Counted from the stretch's first letter, positions 1-8,997 are shown. The stretch: DNA of 64,000 nt from Amycolatopsis granulosa (GCF_011758745.1 NZ_JAANOV010000001.1:4030001-4094000), one strand, 5' to 3'. The notes: generated by a model from the sequence alone, not told the origin. Translations and numbers: made by a program.

Positions 1-101
1 ATCCGGAAGACGAAACTGTTGAGTAGGTCATCTCGCGCTCCGGCTCCGGTCGTCTCCTCGAGTTCTGCGATCTTCGTCCTGATTTCTTCGCACCGGTCCA
101 C
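1..101 (-). CDS. Partial N-terminus of an unknown protein, cut by left edge
   Basis: Reading leftwards from a GTG at 101 there is an uninterrupted frame of 33 codons to the window edge, beginning VDRCEEIRTKIAELEETTG. An AAGGA-like site lies about nine bases upstream, and a stop codon sits just upstream in the same frame, so 101 is the likely start. The acidic, helical composition looks like protein and not like a shadow frame. It follows the AIPR gene by 83 bases on the same strand, so the two are probably co-transcribed. AIPR genes often sit with Z1, DUF4420 or nuclease genes in defence islands, but too little of this protein is visible to assign a family. Confidence 0.4.
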   Translation of the reverse strand, partial: MDRCEEIRTKIAELEETTGAGARDDLLNSFVFR

Positions 102-184
102 AACCTGAGGTCCTTACATATGGAGTCCGGCTGTCTCCAGGAAAAGGCTGATGCGACCAGCTATGGGACGTGGCGATGCCGGCG

Positions 185-1963
185 CTAGTGTTGACTAACC
201 GCCTTTACTCTCCCCAGCAACGCCTCCTGGCTTCGCCTGCTTCGTACGTCATCTTTTCGCAGGCTCCGCCCCTCGGCGAGCACATCTCGGAATTCCGCTG
301 ACGCAACTTCTACGGCAGATGTGATGGCATTTTCTATGTCTTCGGACAGCTTGTCAGATATGCGGAAATTGAGTTTCTTCGGGTTTTCGAGTTTTTTAGC
401 TGCGGCGTCGATATCGCCAGTCTCAAAGATTGAGATGAGGCCGGGATTAACGAGAGCCGACGCCATCATGGCAATGTGGTACTTGGCTGCCTTTAGCGTG
501 GTGGATTCCGGCGTCCTTGCGAAATACCTATCAATGCGATAGATCATCCAGGCCGCGTAGTAATATGTTTCGACGGGATAATTTCCCCACACGAAGGACC
601 CTTCTACTTCGAGATCTTTCGGCGATCCAATCGCACGAGAAGACTCGCCGAAAAGGGTTGCTGCCACAGCGCGGTTCAACTCGGGCGTCGCGACTACGCG
701 GGTACGAGCAAATGCAAGTGCCGCTCCACGGTTCTGGCGCTCGTAACGCAAGCCGTCTGCGCCGGACTGCGCGAAGTACTCCTCAACGTTTTTCGCAATT
801 TGCGAGCTAGCCTGTATATCCGTAGATCCAATCGCAGTTTGCAGGTTGGTTGCGATAGAGACACTTGTCCGAACGTCACGGTCGTTCGAACTCACAATCT
901 TAACGGGTATCCAGAGGTTATCCAGCAGTTGAGGGTCATTTTTCACCTCGTCGGTTTCTGACCATCGGATGAGCTGATGGCTTGTCTGTCCGCCATTGAC
1001 AATTTGGTATCCCGAAATAAAGAATCTGTCGCCATTCCCGCGCAGGCCGGTTGCAATGATTGTCAATCCATTATTCAAGAAAGGGAAATGCTCGCGTTCG
1101 GCCGACTGCAACGTCCCCATAATCCGGCTGTTCACCGTATTGTGGGGGCCGAGGTCGAGACGAACATTGTCGTCGAATATCCCGGCGCGTACCTCTCCGA
1201 AATTATCTTTCAGGAGCTTCATGATCTCGGTGGCGGATACAAGACCGATGTAAGCCTCACTCACTCTCTCCGTTGCCGGTATCGTCTGCCGCTTCTCGAA
1301 GTTGAATTGGACGTTCTGAGGTCCGTGACGTTCTTTTTGCTTGTTGGCGAGCTCTTCATGGCCATGAGTGCGAAGTCTGAGACCCTCCGAATAGACTCCG
1401 AGTTCGCGTATGCGTGCAATCGCTTCTGTAACTTGAAGCTGGGACCGTGCACTCTGTCCCTCGTTGGAACTAGTAGTAACATAGTAAAGCTCGCACGGAA
1501 TACGACTGTCCTGGAATTTGTCACCATTCTCAGCTATGCGATCGATGAGGATCGCCACGTCGACTAACCGTGGCGGAAGTGCAACAGAGTTGGCCTTAAT
1601 CGCATACTTTGTAACTGCCTCGACGCCGTGAAGAAACTTGGCAATGAGCTTTGAGTCGTACGACTCGCTTGTCTTAGCCTGGATAAAGATTACCTTTGAA
1701 GAGTTTGCACTCTGTCCCGCAATTAGATCATCGATCTCCTCTGGTTCGAAGACAATCCGGTTATTGACAATTACCGCGGCAATGTCGATGCCTTCATCTT
1801 CGCCGCCGCCGAGAACTGTTCTTTCAATCGATTCAACGTCGTCGCGCACGTACTGAAATAGATAGTTAGCAGCGACGTATCGTTCGAACTTGTCAGCGTC
1901 GGTTCCTTCGAAGCCGAAGTCACGGCAGAATTTCGCAACACGCTTACCTGTAAGGGTGTCCAT
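185..1963 (-). CDS. AIPR family protein (abortive infection phage resistance)
   Basis: This 592-residue protein carries the AIPR domain. The region with FLNNGLTIIATG followed by YQIVNGGQTSHQLI is the characteristic core, in the middle of the protein. AIPR proteins are associated with phage resistance and occur in multi-gene defence systems such as MZA, but the biochemical role is poorly defined. The start is the ATG at 1963, which has a strong GAGGAGG site seven bases upstream; an upstream in-frame start would lack such a site. Base composition is close to balanced and the codon use is mixed, quite unlike the GC-rich genes to the right, which indicates horizontal transfer. It lies on the 3' side of tRNA-Arg(CCT), a common integration point. 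No signal peptide or membrane segment is visible. Confidence 0.85.
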   Translation of the reverse strand: MDTLTGKRVAKFCRDFGFEGTDADKFERYVAANYLFQYVRDDVESIERTVLGGGEDEGIDIAAVIVNNRIVFEPEEIDDLIAGQSANSSKVIFIQAKTSESYDSKLIAKFLHGVEAVTKYAIKANSVALPPRLVDVAILIDRIAENGDKFQDSRIPCELYYVTTSSNEGQSARSQLQVTEAIARIRELGVYSEGLRLRTHGHEELANKQKERHGPQNVQFNFEKRQTIPATERVSEAYIGLVSATEIMKLLKDNFGEVRAGIFDDNVRLDLGPHNTVNSRIMGTLQSAEREHFPFLNNGLTIIATGLRGNGDRFFISGYQIVNGGQTSHQLIRWSETDEVKNDPQLLDNLWIPVKIVSSNDRDVRTSVSIATNLQTAIGSTDIQASSQIAKNVEEYFAQSGADGLRYERQNRGAALAFARTRVVATPELNRAVAATLFGESSRAIGSPKDLEVEGSFVWGNYPVETYYYAAWMIYRIDRYFARTPESTTLKAAKYHIAMMASALVNPGLISIFETGDIDAAAKKLENPKKLNFRISDKLSEDIENAITSAVEVASAEFRDVLAEGRSLRKDDVRSRRSQEALLGRVKAVSQH

Positions 1964-2477
1964 TAAGCCTCCTCGTGAGAGCCGCCGCGCGGCGAGTGAC
2001 ACCCTCGTCGTTCGCCTGCCACTGACCATTTTTCAGGTGAGAGCGCATCAGGTGACACAGTGACAGGAGGTTACCGGTTGCGGATCTCCGAGTCGATAGG
2101 CCGCGCACCGCGTCGCCGACTTCTGCGTGGCGTTGGTAATCGTTGAATATGGTTACGTGGGTAACCTTCGCCGTCTCGTCGACCTGACGCAGCCCGAGCA
2201 TGCTGTGTTAGGGGGACGCATTCCGCTCGGCTGCCGCCTGGCTGCCCGGCTGCCCCTTTGATGTAGCGTGATAGCTCCCCGGGAGGTCGGCGAGATGCCG
2301 TTTGCTCGCACACGGACGCAACCGCCGCGCTCGACCCATCTCGGAGACCTGCCCGTCTGCGCGAGGACATTCTCTTCTTCTTGAGCTGCGGCCCTCGGTG
2401 CAACCGCCGACCGGTAGCTTGGGTGCGGCCGTTGAGAAGCCCAAACCCGAGGGCTGAGCATGGGGAGGAACAGCACG
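1964..2477. other. Intergenic island edge with no convincing gene
   Basis: This stretch between the AIPR gene and tRNA-Arg has open frames on both strands, but none with a ribosome site, family resemblance and consistent codon use together. A minus-strand frame from 2201 to 1944 runs into the start of the AIPR gene and could be a decayed element gene. The AIPR leader with its GAGGAGG site is at 1968-1974. The mixed composition fits the junction of an inserted element with the chromosome. Confidence 0.4.
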
Positions 2478-2509
2478 AAACCCCTGGCCAACGGATCTAC
2501 CAGGGGTTT
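2478..2509 (-). terminator. Terminator-like hairpin after tRNA-Arg
   Basis: AAACCCCTGG (2478-2487) is an exact inverted repeat of CCAGGGGTTT (2500-2509) with a 12-base loop. It starts two bases beyond the tRNA 3' end, and the transcript of the minus strand ends the stem in a short T stretch, as expected for an intrinsic terminator of the tRNA gene. Confidence 0.7.
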
Positions 2510-2511
2510 TG

Positions 2512-2584
2512 TGCCCCCGGCAGGATTCGAACCTGCGACACCCGCTTTAGGAGAGCGGTGCTCTATCCCCTGAGCTACGAGGGC
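2512..2584 (-). tRNA. tRNA-Arg (anticodon CCT)
   Basis: Read on the minus strand, the 73-nt sequence folds as a tRNA. The acceptor GCCCTCG pairs with CGGGGGC, the anticodon loop is CTCCTAA with anticodon CCT, and the T arm contains GGTTCGAATCC. The terminal CCA is not encoded. Its 3' end faces the low-GC AIPR region, so it may have served as an integration site. Confidence 0.95.
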
Positions 2585-2597
2585 TGGCCGTCCCAGA

Positions 2598-2789
2598 CTA
2601 GCGGGTCCGGTCCTCGTCGATGAGCGTGACCTCGACCTCGCCCCGGCGCCGGTCCGCGAGGTGGTCCAGAACCCTACGGAAGGCGCGGGCAACCTCGGTG
2701 AACAGCGTGTCGACGCCGGGCGCTACCAGTGGGTAACCTTCTGTGATCGGGATGCGGAGACCCCGCTCCACCGAGTGCCCGGAGGACAT
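2598..2789 (-). CDS. Small hypothetical protein, divergent from the NarL-type regulator
   Basis: A 63-residue frame starts at ATG 2789 and stops 13 bases before the tRNA. Third codon positions are mostly G or C, and the protein looks natural (for example TLFTEVARAFRRVLDHLADR, an amphipathic helix). No clear ribosome site precedes the ATG, which is two bases from the TTG start of the divergent regulator, so a leaderless transcript or a later start is possible. No family is recognised. It has no membrane segment or signal peptide and is probably a small cytosolic protein, if real. Confidence 0.45.
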   Translation of the reverse strand: MSSGHSVERGLRIPITEGYPLVAPGVDTLFTEVARAFRRVLDHLADRRRGEVEVTLIDEDRTR

Positions 2790-2791
2790 AG

Positions 2792-3445
2792 TTGATCAAG
2801 CTCATGTTCGCCGACGACGAGGAGCTCGTGCGGGCCAGCCTGCGCGGCATGATGGCCGGCGCCCCGGACATCGAGGTGGTCGGTGAGGCGAACGACGGGC
2901 GGGCCGCCGTGGAGACCGCGCGGCGCCTGCACCCGGACGTCGTCCTCCTCGACATCAAGATGCGCGCGCCGGACGACGGCATCCGCGCGCTCCGCGCGAT
3001 CCTCGACCTGCCCAGCCCGCCCGCCGCGGCCATGCTGACCACCTTCGACGTCGACGAGTACGTCAGCCTGGCCCTCCGGCTCGGCGCGAACGGCTTCCTG
3101 CTCAAGGATATCGAGCCCGCCGCGCTGCTCCGGGCCGTCCGGGATCTCGCGCGGGGCGGCGCCGTCCTCGACCCGGGTGTCGCGGCGCGCATGGTGCGCG
3201 CCCACCGCGAAGGGCAGCGCGCGGCCCAGCCGGCGCGCAAGTTGCTCGCCTCGCTGTCCGACCGTGAGCGGGAGGTCGTCGGGCTCGTCGGGCAGGGGCT
3301 GTCGAACGCCGAGATCGGCGGGAAGCTGCACCTGTCCGAAGCCACGGTCAAGGGGTACGTCTCCGCGGTCCTGTCCAAGATCGGCGCCGCCAACCGGGTG
3401 CAGGCCGCCCTGCTCGCCTACCGCGGGGGTCTGCTGGACCCGTGA
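2792..3445 (+). CDS. Orphan NarL/LuxR-family response regulator
   Basis: This 217-residue protein has an N-terminal receiver domain (residues 1-120; acidic pocket DDE at 9-11, phosphoacceptor Asp in VVLLDIKM, Lys in LLKDIE). A LuxR-type helix-turn-helix follows at the C-terminus (LSDREREVVGLVGQGLSNAE, then ATVKGYVSAVLSKIG). The start is TTG at 2792 with GGAGG six bases upstream, the best-placed ribosome site here. No histidine kinase is adjacent, so its partner is elsewhere. mprA starts 41 bases downstream but has its own promoter-like repeats. Confidence 0.88.
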   Translation: MIKLMFADDEELVRASLRGMMAGAPDIEVVGEANDGRAAVETARRLHPDVVLLDIKMRAPDDGIRALRAILDLPSPPAAAMLTTFDVDEYVSLALRLGANGFLLKDIEPAALLRAVRDLARGGAVLDPGVAARMVRAHREGQRAAQPARKLLASLSDREREVVGLVGQGLSNAEIGGKLHLSEATVKGYVSAVLSKIGAANRVQAALLAYRGGLLDP

Positions 3446-3448
3446 CTT

Positions 3449-3464
3449 CTTAGGCGCGTCTCAG
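3449..3464 (+). promoter_or_regulatory. MprA-box-like direct repeat before mprA
   Basis: CTTAG (3449-3453) and CTCAG (3460-3464) are spaced exactly 11 bases, the layout used by OmpR-family dimers and similar to the mycobacterial MprA box. They end 22 bases before the mprA ATG, fitting autoregulation. The same CTCAG unit is repeated three times in front of pepD. Confidence 0.6.
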
Positions 3465-3486
3465 CACCGTCGGCAACACTGTCTAC

Positions 3487-4179
3487 ATGCGCATTCTCGT
3501 AGTCGACGACGACCGGGCGGTCCGGGAGTCCCTGCGGCGGTCGCTGGAGTTCAACGGCTACCAGGTGGAGCTCGCCGGCGACGGCGCACAGGCACTGGAG
3601 CGCGTCATCGCCGACCGGCCGGATGCCATGATCCTGGATGTCATGATGCCCCGGCTCGACGGGCTGGAGGTGGCCCGCCGGCTGCGCAGCACCGGCGACG
3701 ACCTGCCGATCCTCGTGCTCACCGCCCGGGACACTGTCTCCGACCGCGTCTCCGGGCTCGACGCCGGTGCCGACGACTACCTGCCGAAGCCGTTCGCGCT
3801 GGAGGAGCTCCTCGCCCGTCTCCGCGCGCTGCTGCGCCGCGCGTCCCGCGAGGCGCAGACCCCGCCGGACGCGGAGAAGCTGACCTTCGCTGACCTGATG
3901 CTCGACCCGGGCACGCGCGAGGTCAGGCGCGGTGACCGCGACATCAGCCTCACCCGCACCGAGTTCGCGCTGCTCGAGCTGTTCATGTCCTATCCGAAGC
4001 ACGTGCTCACGCGCGGCCGCATCCTCGAGGAGGTGTGGGGCTACGACTTCCCGACCTCGGGCAACGCGCTCGAGGTGTACGTCGGCTACCTGCGCCGCAA
4101 GACCGAGGCCGGCGGTGAGCCGCGGCTGATCCACACCGTCCGCGGCGTCGGGTACGTCCTGCGGGAAACGCCGCCGTGA
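3487..4179 (+). CDS. mprA: MprA-type OmpR-family response regulator
   Basis: This 230-residue protein has a receiver domain (DDD at residues 7-9, phosphoacceptor Asp in MILDVMMP, conserved Lys in YLPKPF). Its C-terminal OmpR winged helix contains [12 protein letters not shown] and [12 protein letters not shown]. It is followed by a kinase overlapping by four bases. The order mprA-mprB-(deoR-galT)-pepD-moaB-mscL parallels mycobacterial Rv0981-Rv0985c, where MprAB responds to envelope stress and controls the pepD protease. There is no good ribosome site before the ATG, so the message may be leaderless. The regulator probably binds the CTCAG repeats before itself and before pepD. Confidence 0.9.
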   Translation: MRILVVDDDRAVRESLRRSLEFNGYQVELAGDGAQALERVIADRPDAMILDVMMPRLDGLEVARRLRSTGDDLPILVLTARDTVSDRVSGLDAGADDYLPKPFALEELLARLRALLRRASREAQTPPDAEKLTFADLMLDPGTREVRRGDRDISLTRTEFALLELFMSYPKHVLTRGRILEEVWGYDFPTSGNALEVYVGYLRRKTEAGGEPRLIHTVRGVGYVLRETPP

Positions 4180-5606
4180 GCCAGACCATGACCGAGCCGG
4201 TGCCCGTGATCCGTGTCGACGAGGGTGGAGGTTCAGCCCCGCGGCGGATGTCGCTACGGGCGCGGGTCACCCTTCTGGCCGCAGCGTGTGTCGCGGGCGT
4301 GCTGGCGCTGGTCTCATTGGGTGCCTACATCACCGTCTACAACAACCTGTACCAGCAAGTCGACGACGAGCTGGTCCAGCAGGCGAACAGCGTGATCAAC
4401 GACCCGCAGGTCGTGCAGACCGGGGGTCTGCGCATCCCCACCTACATCACGCGCCTGGTCGACGTGCGTTTCGACCTGATCGTGGCCGACGGCTCGTCCG
4501 CGTTCGAGTCGCAGCCGTCGGTGCGGCCGCCGATCGGCACGGACGAGCGCCAGGTCGCGAGTGGTCAGCGGTCGTCGTCGATCCGGACCGACCAGAACAC
4601 CGACTCGCGCGTGCTCGCCGTGCCCTACCGCTATCAGCCGGGCGTGGCGCTGGTGCTGTCGCAGCCGCTCGACGCGACCAAACAGACGCTGCGCGAACTG
4701 GCTGTCGTGCTCGCGCTGATCGGCGGTGGCGGGATCCTGGTCGCCGCGCTTGCCGGAACGGCCGTCGCCCGCACCGGGCTGCGGCCCGTCGAACGGCTGA
4801 CGTCGGCCACCGAGCACATCGCCCGGACCGGTGATCTGCGGCCGATCCCGATCAGCGGGGACGACGAGCTGGCCCGGCTCACGCACAGCTTCAACACGAT
4901 GCTCGGCGCCGTCGCCGACTCGCAGGAACGCCAGCGCCAGCTCGTCGCCGACGCCGGTCACGAGCTGCGCACCCCGTTGACCTCCTTGCGCACCAACCTG
5001 GAGCTGCTGCTGTCGGCCAGCCGTTCGGGCGCGCCGTCGCTGTCGGCGCAGGACCGCGCCGACATCGAGACCGACATCAAGGCCCAGCTGGACGAGCTGA
5101 CGCAGCTCATCGGGGACCTGGTGGAGCTGGCCCGGCAGGACGAGCCGCGCACCGGGTTCGAGCGCGTCGAGCTGGTCGAGGTCGTCGAGCGCGCACTGGA
5201 CCGGGCGCGCCGCCGCGCCGGGGAAATCGAGTTCGACGTCCAGCTCCAGCCGTGGGTCGTCGTCGGCGACGCCGGTGCGCTGGAGCGCGCGGTGCTGAAC
5301 CTGCTGGACAACGCGGTCAAGTTCTCGCCGCCCGAGTCGCGGGTCCGGGTCCGGATGTACCCGGTGGGCGACGGGACCGCGGTCATCGAGGTCGCCGACT
5401 CCGGCCCGGGCATCGCGGACGAGGACCTGCCGCGGGTGTTCGACCGGTTCTACCGTTCGTCCGAGGCGCGCACGCTGCCCGGGTCCGGGCTCGGGCTGGC
5501 GATCGTCAAGCAGGCCGCCGAACGGCACGGCGGCACCGTGCACGCCGGCCGTGCCCCCGAGGGCGGCGCGCTGATGGCCCTGCGCCTGCCCGGCACCCCT
5601 GGCTGA
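4176..5606 (+). CDS. mprB: MprB-type sensor histidine kinase
   Basis: This 476-residue membrane kinase has a first membrane segment at about residues 30-50 and an extracytoplasmic sensor region to about 165. A second membrane segment follows (about 168-192), then HAMP, the phosphoacceptor motif [17 protein letters not shown], and a catalytic domain with [17 protein letters not shown] and [12 protein letters not shown]. The GTG start overlaps the mprA stop (GTGA), and an internal ATG four codons later is an alternative. It is predicted to sense cell-envelope stress and phosphorylate MprA. Confidence 0.9.
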   Translation: MSQTMTEPVPVIRVDEGGGSAPRRMSLRARVTLLAAACVAGVLALVSLGAYITVYNNLYQQVDDELVQQANSVINDPQVVQTGGLRIPTYITRLVDVRFDLIVADGSSAFESQPSVRPPIGTDERQVASGQRSSSIRTDQNTDSRVLAVPYRYQPGVALVLSQPLDATKQTLRELAVVLALIGGGGILVAALAGTAVARTGLRPVERLTSATEHIARTGDLRPIPISGDDELARLTHSFNTMLGAVADSQERQRQLVADAGHELRTPLTSLRTNLELLLSASRSGAPSLSAQDRADIETDIKAQLDELTQLIGDLVELARQDEPRTGFERVELVEVVERALDRARRRAGEIEFDVQLQPWVVVGDAGALERAVLNLLDNAVKFSPPESRVRVRMYPVGDGTAVIEVADSGPGIADEDLPRVFDRFYRSSEARTLPGSGLGLAIVKQAAERHGGTVHAGRAPEGGALMALRLPGTPG

Positions 5607-5642
5607 GAACCAACCATCGTCCAACCTCCCGGGTGTTGATTC

Positions 5643-5660
5643 GTGTAGGATTTTGTGTAG
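5643..5660 (+). promoter_or_regulatory. Direct repeat in the deoR leader
   Basis: GTGTAG occurs at 5643-5648 and 5655-5660, 12 bases apart, just before the DeoR-family regulator gene. DeoR proteins often bind repeated sites in their own promoter, so this is a candidate operator. It is suggestive only. Confidence 0.3.
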
Positions 5661-5683
5661 TTGTTGGGCGGATGGGAGCGATG

Positions 5684-6478
5684 GTGCTGGCGCGGCAGCG
5701 GCAGGCGATGATCCTCGAGGAAGCGCGGCGGGCCGGGGCGGTCCGCGTGAGCGATCTGGTGAACAGGCTCGGCGTGTCCGACATGACCATCCGCCGCGAT
5801 CTGGATGTGCTCGCCGCCCGGGGCCTGGTGGAAAAGGTTTACGGCGGTGCCACCGCGGTGGTCGGCCCGAGCACCGAAGAACCCGGGTTCGAGGCCAAGT
5901 CCGCGCGGCAGCGGGCGCAGAAGGAGTCCATCGCGGCCACCGCGGCCGAGCTGGTCCAGCCCGGCACCGCGATCGGCCTGTCCGCCGGCACCACGACGTG
6001 GACGCTGGCACGCGCGCTCGACGGGATCCCGGGTCTGACGATCGTGACCAACTCGATCCAGACCGCCGACGTGCTGCGCGCGTCGCCGGCGCCGGATCGC
6101 ACCGTCGTCCTCACCGGCGGGATCCGCACGCCGTCCGACGCGCTGGTCGGGCCGGTCGCCGTGCACAGCCTGCGCCGCCTGCACCTGGACCAGGTGTTCC
6201 TCGGCGTGCACGGCATGGCCGAGGGACCCGGCTTCACCACGCCGAACCTGAACGAGAGCGAGACCGACCGCGCGCTGGTGGAAGCCGGCCGGCGACTCGT
6301 CGTGCTCGCCGACAGCTCCAAATGGGGAGTCGTCGGCATTTCCACCATCGCCGAACTGGACGAAGCCCACGTCGTGGTGACCGACGACGGGCTTCCGGAT
6401 GCGGCACGTGACGTCTTGGCCGAGCACGTGGGCGACCTGCGGATCGCCCCCGTCAACGAGGACACGGAGGAAGAGTGA
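5684..6478 (+). CDS. DeoR-family sugar-metabolism regulator
   Basis: This protein of about 264 residues has an N-terminal DeoR helix-turn-helix (RVSDLVNRLGVSDMTIRRDL, residues about 20-39). A sugar-phosphate-binding DeoRC domain follows, with GTAIGLSAGTTTWTLAR, TNSIQTADVL and the C-terminal ADSSKWG motif. GTG 5684 is preferred because GGGAG lies five bases upstream; ATG 5681 and 5672 are alternatives. It overlaps galT by four bases (GTGA), so it probably controls galactose use and its own operon in response to a phosphorylated sugar. Confidence 0.88.
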   Translation: MLARQRQAMILEEARRAGAVRVSDLVNRLGVSDMTIRRDLDVLAARGLVEKVYGGATAVVGPSTEEPGFEAKSARQRAQKESIAATAAELVQPGTAIGLSAGTTTWTLARALDGIPGLTIVTNSIQTADVLRASPAPDRTVVLTGGIRTPSDALVGPVAVHSLRRLHLDQVFLGVHGMAEGPGFTTPNLNESETDRALVEAGRRLVVLADSSKWGVVGISTIAELDEAHVVVTDDGLPDAARDVLAEHVGDLRIAPVNEDTEEE

Positions 6479-7560
6479 GGCGGACGCTGCGCCACCTTGC
6501 CGACGGCAGGGAGATCATCTACTTCGACGAGGGTGCGGAGGCCCCGCCCCGCACGGCGGAGGACACCCGCGACCTGCCCGCGGTGGCCGCCAGCTCCGAG
6601 ATCCGCCTCGACCCGCTGACCGGTGAGTGGGTCGCGATGGCCGCGCACCGGCAGACCCGCACCTACAAGCCGCCGGCCGACCTGTGCCCGCTGTGCCCGA
6701 GCAAGCCGGGCAAGCCGAGCGAGATCCCCGAGCCCGACTACGACGTGGTGGTGTTCGAGAACCGCTTCCCGTCCTTCGAGGAGGGGGCGAGCGGTGAACG
6801 GTCCACTCTCGACGATTTTGGACTCGTGCCGACCGCGCCCGGCAAGGGGCGCTGCGAGGTGGTCTGCTTCACCAGTGACCACAATGGATCGTTCGCCGGA
6901 CTGAGCCGGAAGCGGGTCCGCACGGTCGTCGACGCGTGGGCCGACCGCACGACGGCGCTGTCCGCGATCGACGGGCTGGAGCAGGTCTTCCCGTTCGAGA
7001 ACCGCGGGGAAGAGATCGGTGTGACGCTGCACCACCCGCACGGCCAGATCTACGGCTACCCGTTCGTCACCCCGAAGACGCGGCGGATGCTCGACGTCGC
7101 CCGTGCGTACCAGGAGGAGCACGGCCGCCCGGTTCTCGGTGACGTCCTCGCCGCCGAACGCAAGGTGGGCACGCGCGTGATCGCGCAGGGGCAGCACTGG
7201 ACGGCGTTCGTCCCGCCCGCCGCGCGGTGGCCGGTGCACGTGCTGGTCGTGCCGCACCGCCAGGTCCCGGACATCCCGGCGCTCACCGACGCCGAGCGCG
7301 ACGACTTCGCCGAGGTCTACCTGGACGTGCTCCGCCGCTGTGACGGGCTCTACGACCGGCCGCTGCCCTACATCGCCGGCTGGCACCAGGCGCCGGTCCG
7401 GGTCGACCGCGAGCTGGGCTGGCTGCACCTGGAGCTGTTCTCCATCCTCCGCGCCCCGGACAAGCTGAAGTACCTGGCCGGCTCCGAATCGGGCGAGGCG
7501 GTGTGGATCAACGACGCCACGCCCGAGCAGATCGCGGACCGCCTCCGGGCGCGGGCCTGA
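6475..7560 (+). CDS. galT: Galactose-1-phosphate uridylyltransferase
   Basis: This 361-residue enzyme of the Leloir pathway exchanges UMP between UDP-glucose and galactose-1-phosphate. The active-site HPHGQ motif is present (in LHHPHGQIYGYP, about residue 185), with the upstream LCPLCPS zinc-site cysteines and the C-terminal LGWLHLELF segment. It is translationally coupled to the DeoR regulator. No galK follows, as the next gene is pepD. Compared with Mycobacterium, deoR-galT is inserted between mprB and pepD. Confidence 0.93.
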   Translation: MRRTLRHLADGREIIYFDEGAEAPPRTAEDTRDLPAVAASSEIRLDPLTGEWVAMAAHRQTRTYKPPADLCPLCPSKPGKPSEIPEPDYDVVVFENRFPSFEEGASGERSTLDDFGLVPTAPGKGRCEVVCFTSDHNGSFAGLSRKRVRTVVDAWADRTTALSAIDGLEQVFPFENRGEEIGVTLHHPHGQIYGYPFVTPKTRRMLDVARAYQEEHGRPVLGDVLAAERKVGTRVIAQGQHWTAFVPPAARWPVHVLVVPHRQVPDIPALTDAERDDFAEVYLDVLRRCDGLYDRPLPYIAGWHQAPVRVDRELGWLHLELFSILRAPDKLKYLAGSESGEAVWINDATPEQIADRLRARA

Positions 7561-7586
7561 GCCCGGCGGCATACTCATGCGTGACC

Positions 7587-7613
7587 CTCAGGCTGGCCTC
7601 AGCCGGCTCTCAG
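7587..7613 (+). promoter_or_regulatory. Triple MprA-box-like repeat before pepD
   Basis: CTCAG occurs at 7587-7591, 7598-7602 and 7609-7613, each exactly 11 bases apart. This matches the direct-repeat architecture of MprA sites and the pair in front of mprA. The last repeat is 22 bases before the pepD ATG, with a weak -10 (CATGGT, 7624-7629) between. pepD is therefore the likely MprA target, as in mycobacteria. Confidence 0.7.
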
Positions 7614-7635
7614 GACCGACACGCATGGTAGGGAC

Positions 7636-8997
7636 ATGACCGAGAACGACCCCAGCGCACCGCACGACGGCGGTGCCCCGCGGGACTCCGGTGCGCAGCA
7701 GCCACCGGAGGACGCGAAGACGCCCGCACGCGGAACGCCGCTCGGCTCGGGGCCGCAGCAGCAGCCGAGTCCGTGGTCGGCGCAAGGAGCCGCGCAGGGG
7801 ACCGGGCCGCAGCAGCCCGGTGGGTATCCGTGGACGCCGCCTGGCGCGCAGCAGTCGCACTCGCCGTACGCGACCGCGACCATGCCGCCGCCGGGCGTAC
7901 CGCACCAACGTCGCGGCTCGGGCAGGCTCGTGGCCGGAGTCGCGGTGCTCGCGTTGATCGTCGGTGGCGGAGCGGGTGCCGCCGGGGGGTACCTGACCGC
8001 GCAGAACAACGGGAGCGCCGGCACGGCCTACAACGCGCTCAACCAGCCGGTTCCGGCGCAGCAGACGACGACGGCCCAGCCCGGTTCCGTCGAGGCCGTG
8101 GCGCAGAAGCTGTCGCCGAGCGTGGTGGAGTTGCAGGTGGCCGGGCGCAGCGGGCAGGGCGAGGGGTCCGGCTTCGTGCTCTCCACCGACGGCTACATCC
8201 TGACCAACAACCACGTCGTCGAGGTCGCCGCGAACGGCGGGCAGATCCAGGCGGTGTTCCAGGACGGAAGCAAGACGCCCGCGTCGGTCGTGGGACGCGA
8301 CCCGACGACCGACATCGCCGTGGTGAAGGTCAGCGGCGTGAAGAACCTGACGCCGGTGGCGCTCGGCAATTCCGACGACCTGAACGTGGGGCAGTCGGTG
8401 GTGGCGATCGGGTCGCCGTTCGAGCTGGCCGGGACGGTCACCTCGGGCATCGTCAGTGCGCTGCACCGCCCGGTGCGGGCCGGCGGCAGCGAGGGCGATC
8501 AGACGACGGTGATGAGCGCGATCCAGACCGACGCCGCGATCAACCCGGGCAACTCCGGTGGTCCGCTGGCGAACCTGGCGGGCCAGGTGATCGGCATCAA
8601 CTCGGCGATCTACAGCCCGCAGTCGTCCGGGATGGGCCAGACGGAGGCGACCAACGCCGGTATCGGCTTCGCGATCCCGATCAACCAGGCGCGGCGCACG
8701 GCGCAGGAGATCATCGACACCGGCAAGGCGACGCAGACGTTCATCGGCGCCAACGTGAGCGACGCACCCCAGGGCGGGGCCTTGATCGCCGGCGTGCAGT
8801 CCGGCAGCCCGGCCGGGCAGGCGGGCCTGAAGCAGGGTGACGTCGTGACGAAGATCGACAACACGCCGATCAACGACGCGGACGGCCTCATCGCGGCCGT
8901 GCGGACCCGCGCCCCGGGCGACAAGGTGAACTTCACCCTGAGCGACGGGCGCACCGTGCAGGTCACGCTCGGCGGCCAGCCGGTGCCGACGAACTGA
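7636..8997 (+). CDS. pepD: HtrA/DegP-like membrane-anchored serine protease (PepD)
   Basis: This 453-residue protein begins with a cytoplasmic Pro/Gln-rich tail (residues 1-95). One membrane segment follows (VAGVAVLALIVGGGAGAAGG), then a trypsin-like domain with His in ILTNNHVVE, Asp in TTDIAVVKV and Ser in NPGNSGGPL, and a C-terminal PDZ domain (SGSPAGQAGLKQGDVV). It is predicted to act outside the membrane as a protease/chaperone for damaged envelope proteins. It sits beside mprAB with MprA-type repeats upstream, as in M. tuberculosis. Confidence 0.93.
   Translation: MTENDPSAPHDGGAPRDSGAQQPPEDAKTPARGTPLGSGPQQQPSPWSAQGAAQGTGPQQPGGYPWTPPGAQQSHSPYATATMPPPGVPHQRRGSGRLVAGVAVLALIVGGGAGAAGGYLTAQNNGSAGTAYNALNQPVPAQQTTTAQPGSVEAVAQKLSPSVVELQVAGRSGQGEGSGFVLSTDGYILTNNHVVEVAANGGQIQAVFQDGSKTPASVVGRDPTTDIAVVKVSGVKNLTPVALGNSDDLNVGQSVVAIGSPFELAGTVTSGIVSALHRPVRAGGSEGDQTTVMSAIQTDAAINPGNSGGPLANLAGQVIGINSAIYSPQSSGMGQTEATNAGIGFAIPINQARRTAQEIIDTGKATQTFIGANVSDAPQGGALIAGVQSGSPAGQAGLKQGDVVTKIDNTPINDADGLIAAVRTRAPGDKVNFTLSDGRTVQVTLGGQPVPTN

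Noticed and set aside
2153..2692. Minus-strand open frame reading through tRNA-Arg
   Set aside because: Its product contains the typical false-ORF phrase translated from a tRNA gene (ALVAQGIEHRSPKAG). No ribosome site or family.
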